Source: Tardiphaga sp. (GTDB taxonomy: Bacteria; Pseudomonadota; Alphaproteobacteria; Rhizobiales; Xanthobacteraceae). From it: a stretch of DNA of 12,502 nt. Made by a program: the position numbers and the translations under genes. The DNA lies in the NCBI GenBank assembly GCA_014377915.1, contig JACMOT010000198.1, positions 1 through 12,502 on the forward strand. The letters run 5' to 3'. Shown here one piece after another: positions 7,048 to 12,502 of the stretch. A model generated the notes under the pieces. The model saw only the letters and a list, made by a program, of their open reading frames with translations, ran no database searches and was not told the DNA's origin. Position 1 is the first letter of the stretch, and every line of letters starts with the position of its first letter.

Positions 7048-7854
7048 ATGTCCCGATCACAGCTTGTAGCTGAACATTTACCGCTGTTGCGGCGCTATGC
7101 CCGTGCCTTGACGGGCAATCAGGCCTCGGGCGACGCCTATGTCGGCGCCATGCTGGAAGCGCTGCTGCAGGACCAATCATTGCTCGATGAGCAGCATGGC
7201 CCCCGGGCCGGGCTGTTCCGGCTTTTCACGCAGATCTGGAATTCGGTCGCGCTGAACGACGACCCCGACGTGACTTCCTTGCCACTGGCCTCGGAGCGAC
7301 GTCTCTCCAACATTACCCCGCTGCCGCGCCAGGCCTTCCTGCTGCTGTCGCTGGAAGGGTTTTCGGAGGAAGAGGTCGCCTTCGTTCTCGATGTCGATGT
7401 CGTCGAGGTTCGCGCCCTGGCCGATACCGCGGGTCGCGAAATGGCCGCCGAGATCGCCACCGATGTGCTGATCATCGAGGATGAGACCTTCATCGCGATG
7501 GATCTGGAAAGCCTGGTCAAGAACCTCGGCCACAATGTGATCGGCGTCGCCCGCACCCATGCCGACGCGATTGCGCTGGCCAAGAACAAGAAGCCCGGCC
7601 TGATCCTCGCCGATATCCAGCTCGCCGACGGCAGCTCGGGTCTCGACGCGGTCAATGAACTGCTGCGCCTGTTCGAGGTGCCGGTGGTCTTCATCACCGC
7701 CTATCCCGAACGCTTCCTGACCGGCGAGCGCCCGGAGCCGGCGTTCCTGATCTCGAAGCCGTTCCAGCCTGCGATGGTCTCGGCCGTTGCCAGCCAGGCG
7801 CTGTTCTTCCAGCGCAATTCCCGCAACAAGGCGGCCAAGGCGGCGGTTTCCTAA
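7048..7854 (+). CDS. phyR: Stress response regulator PhyR (sigma-like anti-anti-sigma factor)
   Basis: PhyR is the cytoplasmic switch of the GSR: on phosphorylation its N-terminal EcfG-like domain sequesters NepR by partner switching. The 268-residue protein has the sigma-like region (about 1-125, with LPLLRRYARALTGNQASGDA and LPRQAFLLLSLEGFSEEEV) that lacks DNA-binding function in the family, and a receiver domain (about 138-255) with the acidic pair Glu144/Asp145, phospho-acceptor Asp189 in ILADIQLADGSSG, Thr217 in FITAYPE and Lys237 in ISKPF. ATG 7048 is chosen because GGAG (7039-7042) lies five bases upstream; an in-frame GTG at 7042 overlaps that site. It is divergent from nepR-ecfG and followed by a strong terminator. 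Confidence 0.97.
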   Translation: MSRSQLVAEHLPLLRRYARALTGNQASGDAYVGAMLEALLQDQSLLDEQHGPRAGLFRLFTQIWNSVALNDDPDVTSLPLASERRLSNITPLPRQAFLLLSLEGFSEEEVAFVLDVDVVEVRALADTAGREMAAEIATDVLIIEDETFIAMDLESLVKNLGHNVIGVARTHADAIALAKNKKPGLILADIQLADGSSGLDAVNELLRLFEVPVVFITAYPERFLTGERPEPAFLISKPFQPAMVSAVASQALFFQRNSRNKAAKAAVS

Positions 7855-7877
7855 ATCACCCATCGCGCGAGACATCA

Positions 7878-7912
7878 GGGCGGCCGCGATTTTCGCAGCC
7901 GCCCTTTTTTTT
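7878..7912 (+). terminator. Intrinsic terminator of phyR
   Basis: GGGCGGC (7878-7884) pairs with GCCGCCC (7898-7904), and inner GCGA/TCGC (7886-7889, 7893-7896) extends the stem past one mismatch to a TTT loop. Eight T residues follow (7905-7912). It ends phyR transcription 24 bases past the stop codon. Confidence 0.95.
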
Positions 7913-7965
7913 GGCGGCTGCCAGCAGCAGCAAAATACCGCGCACGGTTAAGTGATGGTTACCCT

Positions 7966-7993
7966 TGAACCGTTGGGCCGGGTCGGCGTTCTC
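7966..7993 (+). promoter_or_regulatory. Candidate EcfG-like promoter of the 8042 gene
   Basis: TGAAC (7966-7970), a 16-base spacer and CGTTCTC (7987-7993) match the EcfG consensus except for the first -35 base (T for G). Transcription from about 7997 would suit the ATG at 8042 and exclude the longer in-frame start at 7952. The -35 mismatch makes this tentative. Confidence 0.45.
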
Positions 7994-8041
7994 ATGGTGG
8001 CGGCCACATCATGGCCGCATATAGGGCAGGCGAGGCGGAAA

Positions 8042-8476
8042 ATGTCTCAGATCTCCAGCGGAATTGTCGGTGTGATGGCGGCGATCGCCACCTTCGGCGC
8101 CATTCAATATGCCGCCGGCAGCGACCTGCGCGGCACCTTCGGCGTGGCCGGGCAGGCGGCGGTTGAGACCGCGAGCATTCGGGAGACGGCGGGCGCCGTG
8201 AACCGCGCCGCCAAGGGCGACCGGATGACCTCCAACTCGGCCGGCCGCGAGCGCGGCCAGACCATGTCGTTCGAAGTTCAGGGTCTGTCGGCGACATCGG
8301 TGCTGTTGCACCTCGCCCCGATCCCGGTGAGGACCGAGACCATTGTCGTGCGGCCAAGCCCGGTCAGCGTGAAGACGCTGGCGGCCGGCGAAAAATCGGC
8401 GGTGGCCTGCGAACCCCCGGTCAGCGTGCTCTCCGAAGTCGCCAAATTACTGCAGCCCGGCCGCTGCGTGACCTGA
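8042..8476 (+). CDS. Membrane-anchored or exported hypothetical protein
   Basis: I do not recognise a named family. From ATG 8042 the protein has 144 residues: a hydrophobic N-terminal segment (about 7-26, IVGVMAAIATFGAIQYAAGS) that could be an uncleaved anchor or signal peptide, a polar middle part (40-75), and a C-terminal part with two cysteines, Cys123 and Cys142, in the pattern ACEPPVSVLSEVAK and PGRCV that looks conserved and could form a periplasmic disulfide. GAGGCGG precedes the ATG. An in-frame GTG at 7952 would give 174 residues but would swallow the candidate promoter and has no hydrophobic start. It stands alone between the phyR terminator and a convergent gene. Confidence 0.75.
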   Translation: MSQISSGIVGVMAAIATFGAIQYAAGSDLRGTFGVAGQAAVETASIRETAGAVNRAAKGDRMTSNSAGRERGQTMSFEVQGLSATSVLLHLAPIPVRTETIVVRPSPVSVKTLAAGEKSAVACEPPVSVLSEVAKLLQPGRCVT

Positions 8477-8493
8477 TCGCGTGATGGCGTCGA

Positions 8494-8967
8494 TCACTCC
8501 TCGGCGGGCGGGTCATCATTATCCTCGGCTTCATCGTCCGCAGCCGCCGCATTGCGGGTGGCAAAATAGCCCAGTGCCACACCGGCGATCGCCAGCAGAG
8601 GTACCAGCTTCTTCAACCCGATCGCCCGGATGATCGGCAGCGCGGTGGCCAGCAGCATCGGGTCGATCAATGGCGCACTGGCCGCGGCGCGCGCTGCGCG
8701 GCGGGCTGCCGCCTCTGCCCGTTCCCGCGCCCGGCGCTTTTTCGTGGTGTAGACGGCCGCCCCGATCAGCGCCACCACCAGGAAGATCGCGGCGACCGTG
8801 ACGCAGGCTTCAATCAGTCCGTAGCGCTGCATGACCGCGATGAAGGCGGCGGCGCTGAGGAACGACAGCGTCACGAACAGCGCAAAGCCGACCAGCGCGG
8901 CCAGCGAGGTCATGCGCAACGTGGTGCCGGTGCTGTCCTTGAATTCGTCGATGATACGCTGAAACAT
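8494..8967 (-). CDS. YqjE-like (holin-superfamily-type) membrane protein
   Basis: The 157-residue protein has two adjoining transmembrane helices (about 21-46 and 51-74) after an amphipathic MFQRIIDEFKDSTGTTLRM start, then a basic Arg/Ala-rich helix (75-97), a third hydrophobic stretch (121-137) and an acidic tail (DDEAEDNDDPPAEE). The helical hairpin with short N-terminus resembles DUF1469/YqjE proteins, sometimes labelled phage holin family although they are chromosomal. Its neighbour is a DUF883 gene, the same pairing as yqjD-yqjE of Escherichia coli, which strengthens the call. GGGGGA precedes the ATG. The opposite charges of the middle and tail are notable. The function is not known; an inner-membrane stress role is inferred from context. 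Confidence 0.7.
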   Translation of the reverse strand: MFQRIIDEFKDSTGTTLRMTSLAALVGFALFVTLSFLSAAAFIAVMQRYGLIEACVTVAAIFLVVALIGAAVYTTKKRRARERAEAAARRAARAAASAPLIDPMLLATALPIIRAIGLKKLVPLLAIAGVALGYFATRNAAAADDEAEDNDDPPAEE

Positions 8968-9000
8968 GTCGTCCCCCGAAAAATTGGCCTGTGCACGAAA

Positions 9001-9028
9001 ACTGGCGACGCCGTGCGGCGCCGCCAGT
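9001..9028 (-). terminator. Hairpin after the DUF883 gene, weak terminator candidate
   Basis: ACTGGCG (9001-9007) pairs with CGCCAGT (9022-9028), extended past one mismatch by CGCC/GGCG around the loop GTGC. On the minus strand the stem is followed by a short TTT run. It could partly separate the DUF883 gene from the YqjE-like gene 91 bases away, or act as an RNA processing or stability element. Confidence 0.45.
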
Positions 9029-9057
9029 GGTAGCTCACGCTGAACGCGTCGCAGCCA

Positions 9058-9429
9058 TCAACGGCGCCAGGCCGCGCCGATCAGGATGCCAAGGCCGAGC
9101 GCCAGGCCGACCGCGGCCAGCGGCCGCTGGCTGATGACGTCCTCCATGGATTCTTCCAGCGATGATGCCTGATCCCACGCCGCATCATAGGCGGCGTTGC
9201 CGCGCTCCGATACGTCCGACATCACGCTGTCCGCGCGGGAGCGGGCCTGCTTGATACCGCGACGCGCCTGCTTGCCGGCCTCGCCGGTGAAGGCGTTGAG
9301 CGCATCGGTGATCTGGTCGGTGAGAGCTGAAATATCGTTCTTCACGGCTGATAAATCCTTTTCGAGGCGTTGATACGTGGCCTTGTCCAGCAGGTTTCTG
9401 ATCTTGTCTTCGGCTTCGGTGCTCGACAT
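9058..9429 (-). CDS. DUF883 (YqjD/ElaB-like) membrane-anchored protein
   Basis: The 123-residue protein has the DUF883 layout: a long polar, probably coiled helical region (about 1-100) with ATYQRLEKDLSAVKNDISAL, and a C-terminal glycine-rich single transmembrane segment RPLAAVGLALGLGILIGAAW with a basic end. In E. coli the family members YqjD and ElaB tether ribosomes to the inner membrane in stationary phase under RpoS. ATG 9429 is chosen over 9492 because a full-consensus EcfG promoter lies inside the longer version and AAGGG sits seven bases upstream of 9429. This suggests the alphaproteobacterial counterpart is driven by EcfG in place of RpoS. Confidence 0.9.
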   Translation of the reverse strand: MSSTEAEDKIRNLLDKATYQRLEKDLSAVKNDISALTDQITDALNAFTGEAGKQARRGIKQARSRADSVMSDVSERGNAAYDAAWDQASSLEESMEDVISQRPLAAVGLALGLGILIGAAWRR

Positions 9430-9464
9430 TTCACAGCCCTTCGGTCTGGAATAGATGGGGCAGA

Positions 9465-9490
9465 AACGCCCCGTCCGATGCTTAAGTTCC
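9465..9490 (-). promoter_or_regulatory. Full-consensus EcfG promoter of the DUF883 gene
   Basis: Reading the minus strand, GGAAC (9490 to 9486), a 17-base spacer and CGTT (9468 to 9465, continuing TC) match the published alphaproteobacterial GSR consensus at every position. Transcription would start near 9456, about 27 bases before the ATG at 9429. The element starts 16 bases after the AI-2E stop codon, so the DUF883 gene has its own promoter. Confidence 0.82.
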
Positions 9491-9505
9491 ATCGCTGAAG
9501 CTGGA

Positions 9506-10633
9506 TTAGTCCGGCGGCAATTGCGGGGAATTGACCGGCATCAAATGCTCCTTGAGGACCAGCCCGACGATCAGCAGCGGCGAGGCGAGGAAGCCGCCCA
9601 TCGGACCCCATAGCCAGGTCCAGAACGCCAGCGCCAGGAACACCGCCAGCGCATTGAGCTGCAGCCGCCGGCCGATGATCGTTGGCGTCACGAAATGGCC
9701 CTCGATGAAGATCACGCCGGCAAAGGCGCCAGCCGCCATCAGCCCGGCGCCAAGCGTGGACGAATTGAGGATGCCGACCACCACCAGGATGATGAACATC
9801 GCGACCGGGCCGATGATCGGAAAGAAATTCAGCGTCGCCGCCAGCGCGCCTAGGCCGGCCGGGTTCGGCATCCCGGTCACCGCGCAGATCAGGCCGGTGG
9901 CGATGCCGACGCCGAAATTGATCATCGTGACGGTCATCAGATAGCCGCCAAGGCTGGTCTCGGTCGCATTGTGAATCCGCAGCGTCCGCCACCGCCAGTC
10001 ATGGTCGGCGAAGGTCATCACCATCGCGCGCCGCAAATCCTTCCAGCTGGCGATGAACAGCACCAGGATGGCGAAGAACAGCAGGAATTCGGTGAAGGTC
10101 GGCGACAGGAATTCCACGGTCGGCTGCACCCAGTCGATTTTTGGCATCTCGAATTTGCTGGTGGAGAGCGACTCGGCGCCGAACATGCCCTGAACCTGCT
10201 GCCACAGCGCCAGCGGCCGGTCGAACAGATGCAGCTTGTCCTTCAGCCGCGAGCCGAGTTCGGGCAGGCGCGTGGTCCATTCCATCAGCGGCGAGGAAAT
10301 CAGCCCGACGATGAAAGCGAGGCCGCCACACACGCCGGTCACGATCAGGACCGCCGACACCGAGCGCGGAATCCGTCGCTTCTCCAGGAACGTCGCGGCG
10401 GGCGACAGCATCGTGCCGACGATGAAGGCGGTGACGATCGGCAGGAAGAACGCCTTCGCCACATACAGGACCGCGATCACGGTGATGATCAGCAGCGATA
10501 CCAGAGTAAAGGCAACCACCTCGGCGCGCCGGATCACCGGCGGCTGCTCGGCGTTGCTGTCCGGCAGCGGGATGCCGCGGCCGCCGGATTTGGCGCCCGA
10601 TTTCGATTCAGGCATGGCGCGAATTTTACCCAT
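9506..10633 (-). CDS. AI-2E family (UPF0118) transporter
   Basis: The 375-residue inner-membrane protein has a polar, proline-containing N-terminus (1-37), a pair of helices (about 40-75), a third around 92-112, a large soluble segment (115-175), and a C-terminal cluster of helices with the family-typical TLNFFPIIGPVAMFIILVVV and FIEGHFVTPTIIGRRLQLNA. AI-2E members include proposed autoinducer exporters and Na/Li:H antiporters, and the substrate cannot be told here. No good ribosome site supports ATG 10633 or the alternative ATG at 10615. It is the first gene of a minus-strand block with the DUF883 and YqjE-like genes and has its own candidate EcfG promoter. Confidence 0.92.
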   Translation of the reverse strand: MGKIRAMPESKSGAKSGGRGIPLPDSNAEQPPVIRRAEVVAFTLVSLLIITVIAVLYVAKAFFLPIVTAFIVGTMLSPAATFLEKRRIPRSVSAVLIVTGVCGGLAFIVGLISSPLMEWTTRLPELGSRLKDKLHLFDRPLALWQQVQGMFGAESLSTSKFEMPKIDWVQPTVEFLSPTFTEFLLFFAILVLFIASWKDLRRAMVMTFADHDWRWRTLRIHNATETSLGGYLMTVTMINFGVGIATGLICAVTGMPNPAGLGALAATLNFFPIIGPVAMFIILVVVGILNSSTLGAGLMAAGAFAGVIFIEGHFVTPTIIGRRLQLNALAVFLALAFWTWLWGPMGGFLASPLLIVGLVLKEHLMPVNSPQLPPD

Positions 10634-10704
10634 GATCGGTACGCCACTCCGTTGGTTGGGGCATCAAAAAGGCGATCGGATCGATCACATGCCTGAGCGC
10701 CCAC

Positions 10705-10729
10705 AACCGGTATTCATGTCGAAGGTTCC
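10705..10729 (-). promoter_or_regulatory. Candidate EcfG promoter of the AI-2E gene
   Basis: On the minus strand GGAAC (10729 to 10725), a 16-base spacer and GGTTGT (from 10708) match the GSR consensus except for G in place of C at the first -10 base. The start point near 10698 leaves about 65 bases of leader. The -10 is the same hexamer as in the divergent promoter at 10787. Confidence 0.6.
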
Positions 10730-10786
10730 GTCGCGAAGATGTGAAAACGCACATGGTTGACAGCGGCGGCCAAATTCAAACGCGGC

Positions 10787-10813
10787 GGAACGGAAACTCG
10801 CTGACGCGGTTGT
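10787..10813 (+). promoter_or_regulatory. Candidate EcfG promoter of the L,D-transpeptidase gene
   Basis: GGAAC (10787-10791), a 16-base spacer and GGTTGT (10808-10813) match the GSR consensus except for the first -10 base. Transcription near 10818 leaves about 38 bases before the ATG at 10856. Together with the 10705-10729 site it makes a divergent pair in the 222-base intergenic region. Confidence 0.62.
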
Positions 10814-10855
10814 TTCAGCAGTCATCCTCACGATGCGCTATCAACGGGGCTCACC

Positions 10856-11611
10856 ATGTCGCAGGTACGATCCGGAAATCATCCATCACATGGTGTAGCC
10901 AAGGCTCTGGTTCTCGCCACCGTGCTGTTGATCGCGCCTGCTTTGTCCGCCACCGCGTCGGCGCAGATGATGAGCTATGCCAATCCGGTCCAGAACGGAT
11001 TTCCGTCGGACGAGGTGATGGTTGCGCCCCAGGTTGATGGGGACGGCACCGCGGAGGCGACGCCCGAACGTTTCCGTCGCGCCGAGGTCGCGTTCAATAG
11101 TCGCGAGGCTGCCGGGACGATCGTGATCGATACCGCCAATACCCAGCTTTATTACGTTCTCGGCGGCGGTCGTGCGATTCGTTACGGCGTCGGCGTCGGC
11201 CGCGAGGGGTTCACCTGGTCCGGGACCCAGACCGTGACGCGCAAGGCGGAATGGCCGGACTGGCATCCGCCGGCGGAAATGATCGCGCGCCAGCCCTATT
11301 TGCCGCGCTTCATGGCCGGTGGTCCCGGCAATCCGCTCGGTGCCCGCGCCATGTATCTCGGCTCCAGCGTGTATCGCATCCACGGCACCAATGACGCCTC
11401 CACGATCGGCAAGTATGTCTCGTCGGGCTGTATCCGTCTGACCAATGAGGACGTCACCGATCTGTTCAGCCGCGTGACCGTCGGCACCAGGGTGATCGTG
11501 TTGCCGAAGACCGGCGCCACGCCACGCTTCGAGGCCACCCGCGACGTGCCGCGCGGCCCGGCTGCGAGTCGACACCAGGCGATGAACCTTTCGGCTTCGT
11601 CGCTGTACTGA
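10856..11611 (+). CDS. Secreted L,D-transpeptidase (YkuD domain)
   Basis: The enzyme cross-links peptidoglycan stem peptides (3-3 links) or attaches proteins to them in the periplasm. The 251-residue protein starts with a signal peptide (basic start, hydrophobic ALVLATVLLIAPAL, likely cleavage after ATASA at residue 36), then a linker, and a YkuD domain from about 85 to 220 (TIVIDTANTQLYYVLGGGRA, YGVGVGREGFTWSG, PLGARAMYLG). Catalytic His176 in YRIHGTN and Cys192 in SSGCIRL are in place; Ser replaces the second-position His of the classical SHGC, a common variant in Alphaproteobacteria. The DUF2865 gene follows after 20 bases, so the two are probably co-transcribed, from the candidate EcfG promoter upstream. 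Confidence 0.94.
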   Translation: MSQVRSGNHPSHGVAKALVLATVLLIAPALSATASAQMMSYANPVQNGFPSDEVMVAPQVDGDGTAEATPERFRRAEVAFNSREAAGTIVIDTANTQLYYVLGGGRAIRYGVGVGREGFTWSGTQTVTRKAEWPDWHPPAEMIARQPYLPRFMAGGPGNPLGARAMYLGSSVYRIHGTNDASTIGKYVSSGCIRLTNEDVTDLFSRVTVGTRVIVLPKTGATPRFEATRDVPRGPAASRHQAMNLSASSLY

Positions 11612-11631
11612 ACCGGAATGGGAATGCCATC

Positions 11632-12279
11632 ATGAACCCGATATCAGGCAGGCGATTGGCGGTCGGAATTATCACGGCCGTGACACTGATGGGCCTCGCG
11701 CCGTCCGTACGGGCGCAGGATTTTTTCTCGGCGTTGTTCGGCGGCATGGGGGGCAATTCGAAACCGCCGATGGTGCGACTGCCGTTTGCTGGCGATGGCG
11801 GTCCCGGTCTCGAAGGTCAACGCGAGCCGCGACCGCGCAATTATAGCGGCGGACGCCAGGCCTACTGTGTCCGGACCTGCGATGGTCGCTATTTTCCGAT
11901 CACCGCCACGGACAACCAGAGTCGCGCCGCGTCGTGCAATAATTTCTGCCCGGCCAGCGAGACCAAGGTGGTTTATGGCAGCAGCATCGACCAGGCCGAG
12001 ACCGAATCCGGCAAGCTCTATTCAGAACTGCCGAATGCCTTCAAGTATCGGACTGAACTGGTGGCCGGCTGTACCTGCAACGGCAACGACCAGATCGGTC
12101 TGGCTCCGATCAGCATCGAAAGCGATCCGACGCTGCGCAAGGGGGACATTGTCGCCGGCGCGGAAGGTCTGATGGTGACCGGGCGCGGCGCCGACAAGCG
12201 CGGTGCGGCGCTAAATATGTCACCGGCTTCGCCCGCGGTTCGCGCCAAGTACGAACGACCGGCCATAGAGGAAGACTAA
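11632..12279 (+). CDS. DUF2865 secreted cysteine-rich protein
   Basis: The 215-residue protein has a signal peptide (MNPISGRRLAVGIITAVTLM, probable cleavage after VRA at residue 28) and a DUF2865 region of about residues 77-175. Six cysteines occur as three pairs: Cys79/Cys83 in YCVRTCDGRYFPI, Cys102/Cys106 in CNNFCPA, and Cys147/Cys149 in CTC, an arrangement that suits periplasmic disulfides or metal binding. The family is found mainly in Rhizobiales and has no known function. It follows an L,D-transpeptidase by 20 bases with GGGAATG before the ATG, so a cell-wall role is a fair guess from context only. Confidence 0.85.
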   Translation: MNPISGRRLAVGIITAVTLMGLAPSVRAQDFFSALFGGMGGNSKPPMVRLPFAGDGGPGLEGQREPRPRNYSGGRQAYCVRTCDGRYFPITATDNQSRAASCNNFCPASETKVVYGSSIDQAETESGKLYSELPNAFKYRTELVAGCTCNGNDQIGLAPISIESDPTLRKGDIVAGAEGLMVTGRGADKRGAALNMSPASPAVRAKYERPAIEED

Positions 12280-12293
12280 CTTGTTCCGATACT

Positions 12294-12318
12294 GGAACCC
12301 GGGGCAGGCTTCGGCATT
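12294..12318 (+). promoter_or_regulatory. Weak candidate EcfG promoter before the last gene
   Basis: GGAAC (12294-12298), a 16-base spacer and CATT (12315-12318) match the consensus except for one -10 base. The GGAAC is also the right half of a short GTTCC/GGAAC inverted repeat (12283-12298). Start near 12325 would leave 50 bases before the ATG at 12375. Confidence 0.4.
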
Positions 12319-12374
12319 GACATGATGTCGCACAACGCCGCTCGGGCGGTGCTCATTTAACCGGGGGTTTTTCC

Positions 12375-12502
12375 ATGCTGGTCGGCGTTCTGATTACGTT
12401 TCTCGTCGTCATTCTCATTTTGTATTTGATCAATCTGCTGCCGATCGACGGACGCGCCAAGCAGATCTGCCGCGTGGTGGTGATCATCCTTGGCGTCATC
12501 TC
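12375..12502 (+). CDS. Small membrane protein, Thivi_2564-like (3' end outside window)
   Basis: The visible 42 codons begin MLVGVLITFLVVILILYLIN, a transmembrane helix, then LLPIDGRAKQICR, a short polar loop, and a second hydrophobic stretch VVVIILGVI that runs off the window. The helix-LPIDGR-helix layout matches small proteins of about 60 residues annotated as Thivi_2564 family membrane proteins in many Proteobacteria; this is recognition from memory. Function is unknown. No strong ribosome site is seen, only GGGGG at 12363-12367 about seven bases upstream. Confidence 0.75.
   Translation, partial: MLVGVLITFLVVILILYLINLLPIDGRAKQICRVVVIILGVI

Noticed and set aside
8481..8496. GTGAT/ATCAC hairpin between the convergent 8042 and 8494 genes as a terminator
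   Set aside because: Only five base pairs, with no T-run on either strand.
8494..8967. Phage holin, suggesting a prophage remnant
   Set aside because: No other phage genes, integrase or attachment site are seen; the protein fits chromosomal YqjE-like families next to DUF883.
9971..10696. 241-residue plus-strand frame over the AI-2E gene
   Set aside because: Its translation is rich in Gln, Arg and His, typical of antisense to a membrane protein; no family features are seen.

Overview
The window reads as chromosomal DNA from a high-GC alphaproteobacterium, most likely a Bradyrhizobium/Rhodopseudomonas/Nitrobacter-type member of the Rhizobiales. Pointers are the PhyR-NepR-EcfG general stress response (GSR) module, found only in Alphaproteobacteria, a DUF2865 protein, a Thivi_2564-type small membrane protein and dispersed palindromic repeats of a style common in Bradyrhizobium. 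The genus is inference; no rRNA, tRNA, mobile element or CRISPR array was seen.

Positions 1-4139 (+ strand) are the 3' part of a urease operon: the last two thirds of ureC, two tandem 99-residue antibiotic-biosynthesis-monooxygenase (ABM) fold proteins, then the nickel chaperone/assembly genes ureE (very His-rich tail), ureF and ureG. The ABM pair is not a usual part of urease operons. Palindromic stem-loop elements sit between ureC and the first ABM gene and between ureF and ureG.

Positions 4295-7854 hold the GSR switch: a CHASE-domain HWE-type sensor histidine kinase (+) whose phospho-acceptor His box is intact but whose ATP-binding domain looks eroded; a strong bidirectional terminator; nepR-ecfG (-), overlapping by one base; and divergent phyR (+). 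In the known pathway, phosphorylated PhyR uses its sigma-like domain to pull the anti-sigma factor NepR off EcfG, freeing EcfG to read GGAAC-N16/17-CGTT promoters.

Positions 7855-12502 hold envelope and stress accessory genes: a membrane-anchored hypothetical protein (+); a minus-strand block of an AI-2E family transporter, a DUF883 (YqjD/ElaB-like) protein and a YqjE-like membrane protein; then a plus-strand L,D-transpeptidase, a DUF2865 secreted Cys-rich protein and the start of a small membrane protein. Reading the intergenic regions for EcfG promoters gives a full match before the DUF883 gene (GGAAC-N17-CGTT), two divergent near-matches with the same GGTTGT -10 between the AI-2E and L,D-transpeptidase genes, one before phyR, and weaker ones before the 8042 gene and the last small gene. 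The main hypothesis is therefore that this GSR regulator locus is physically joined to part of its own regulon, an envelope-maintenance set including proteins of unknown function. The promoter calls are hand-read and need testing.
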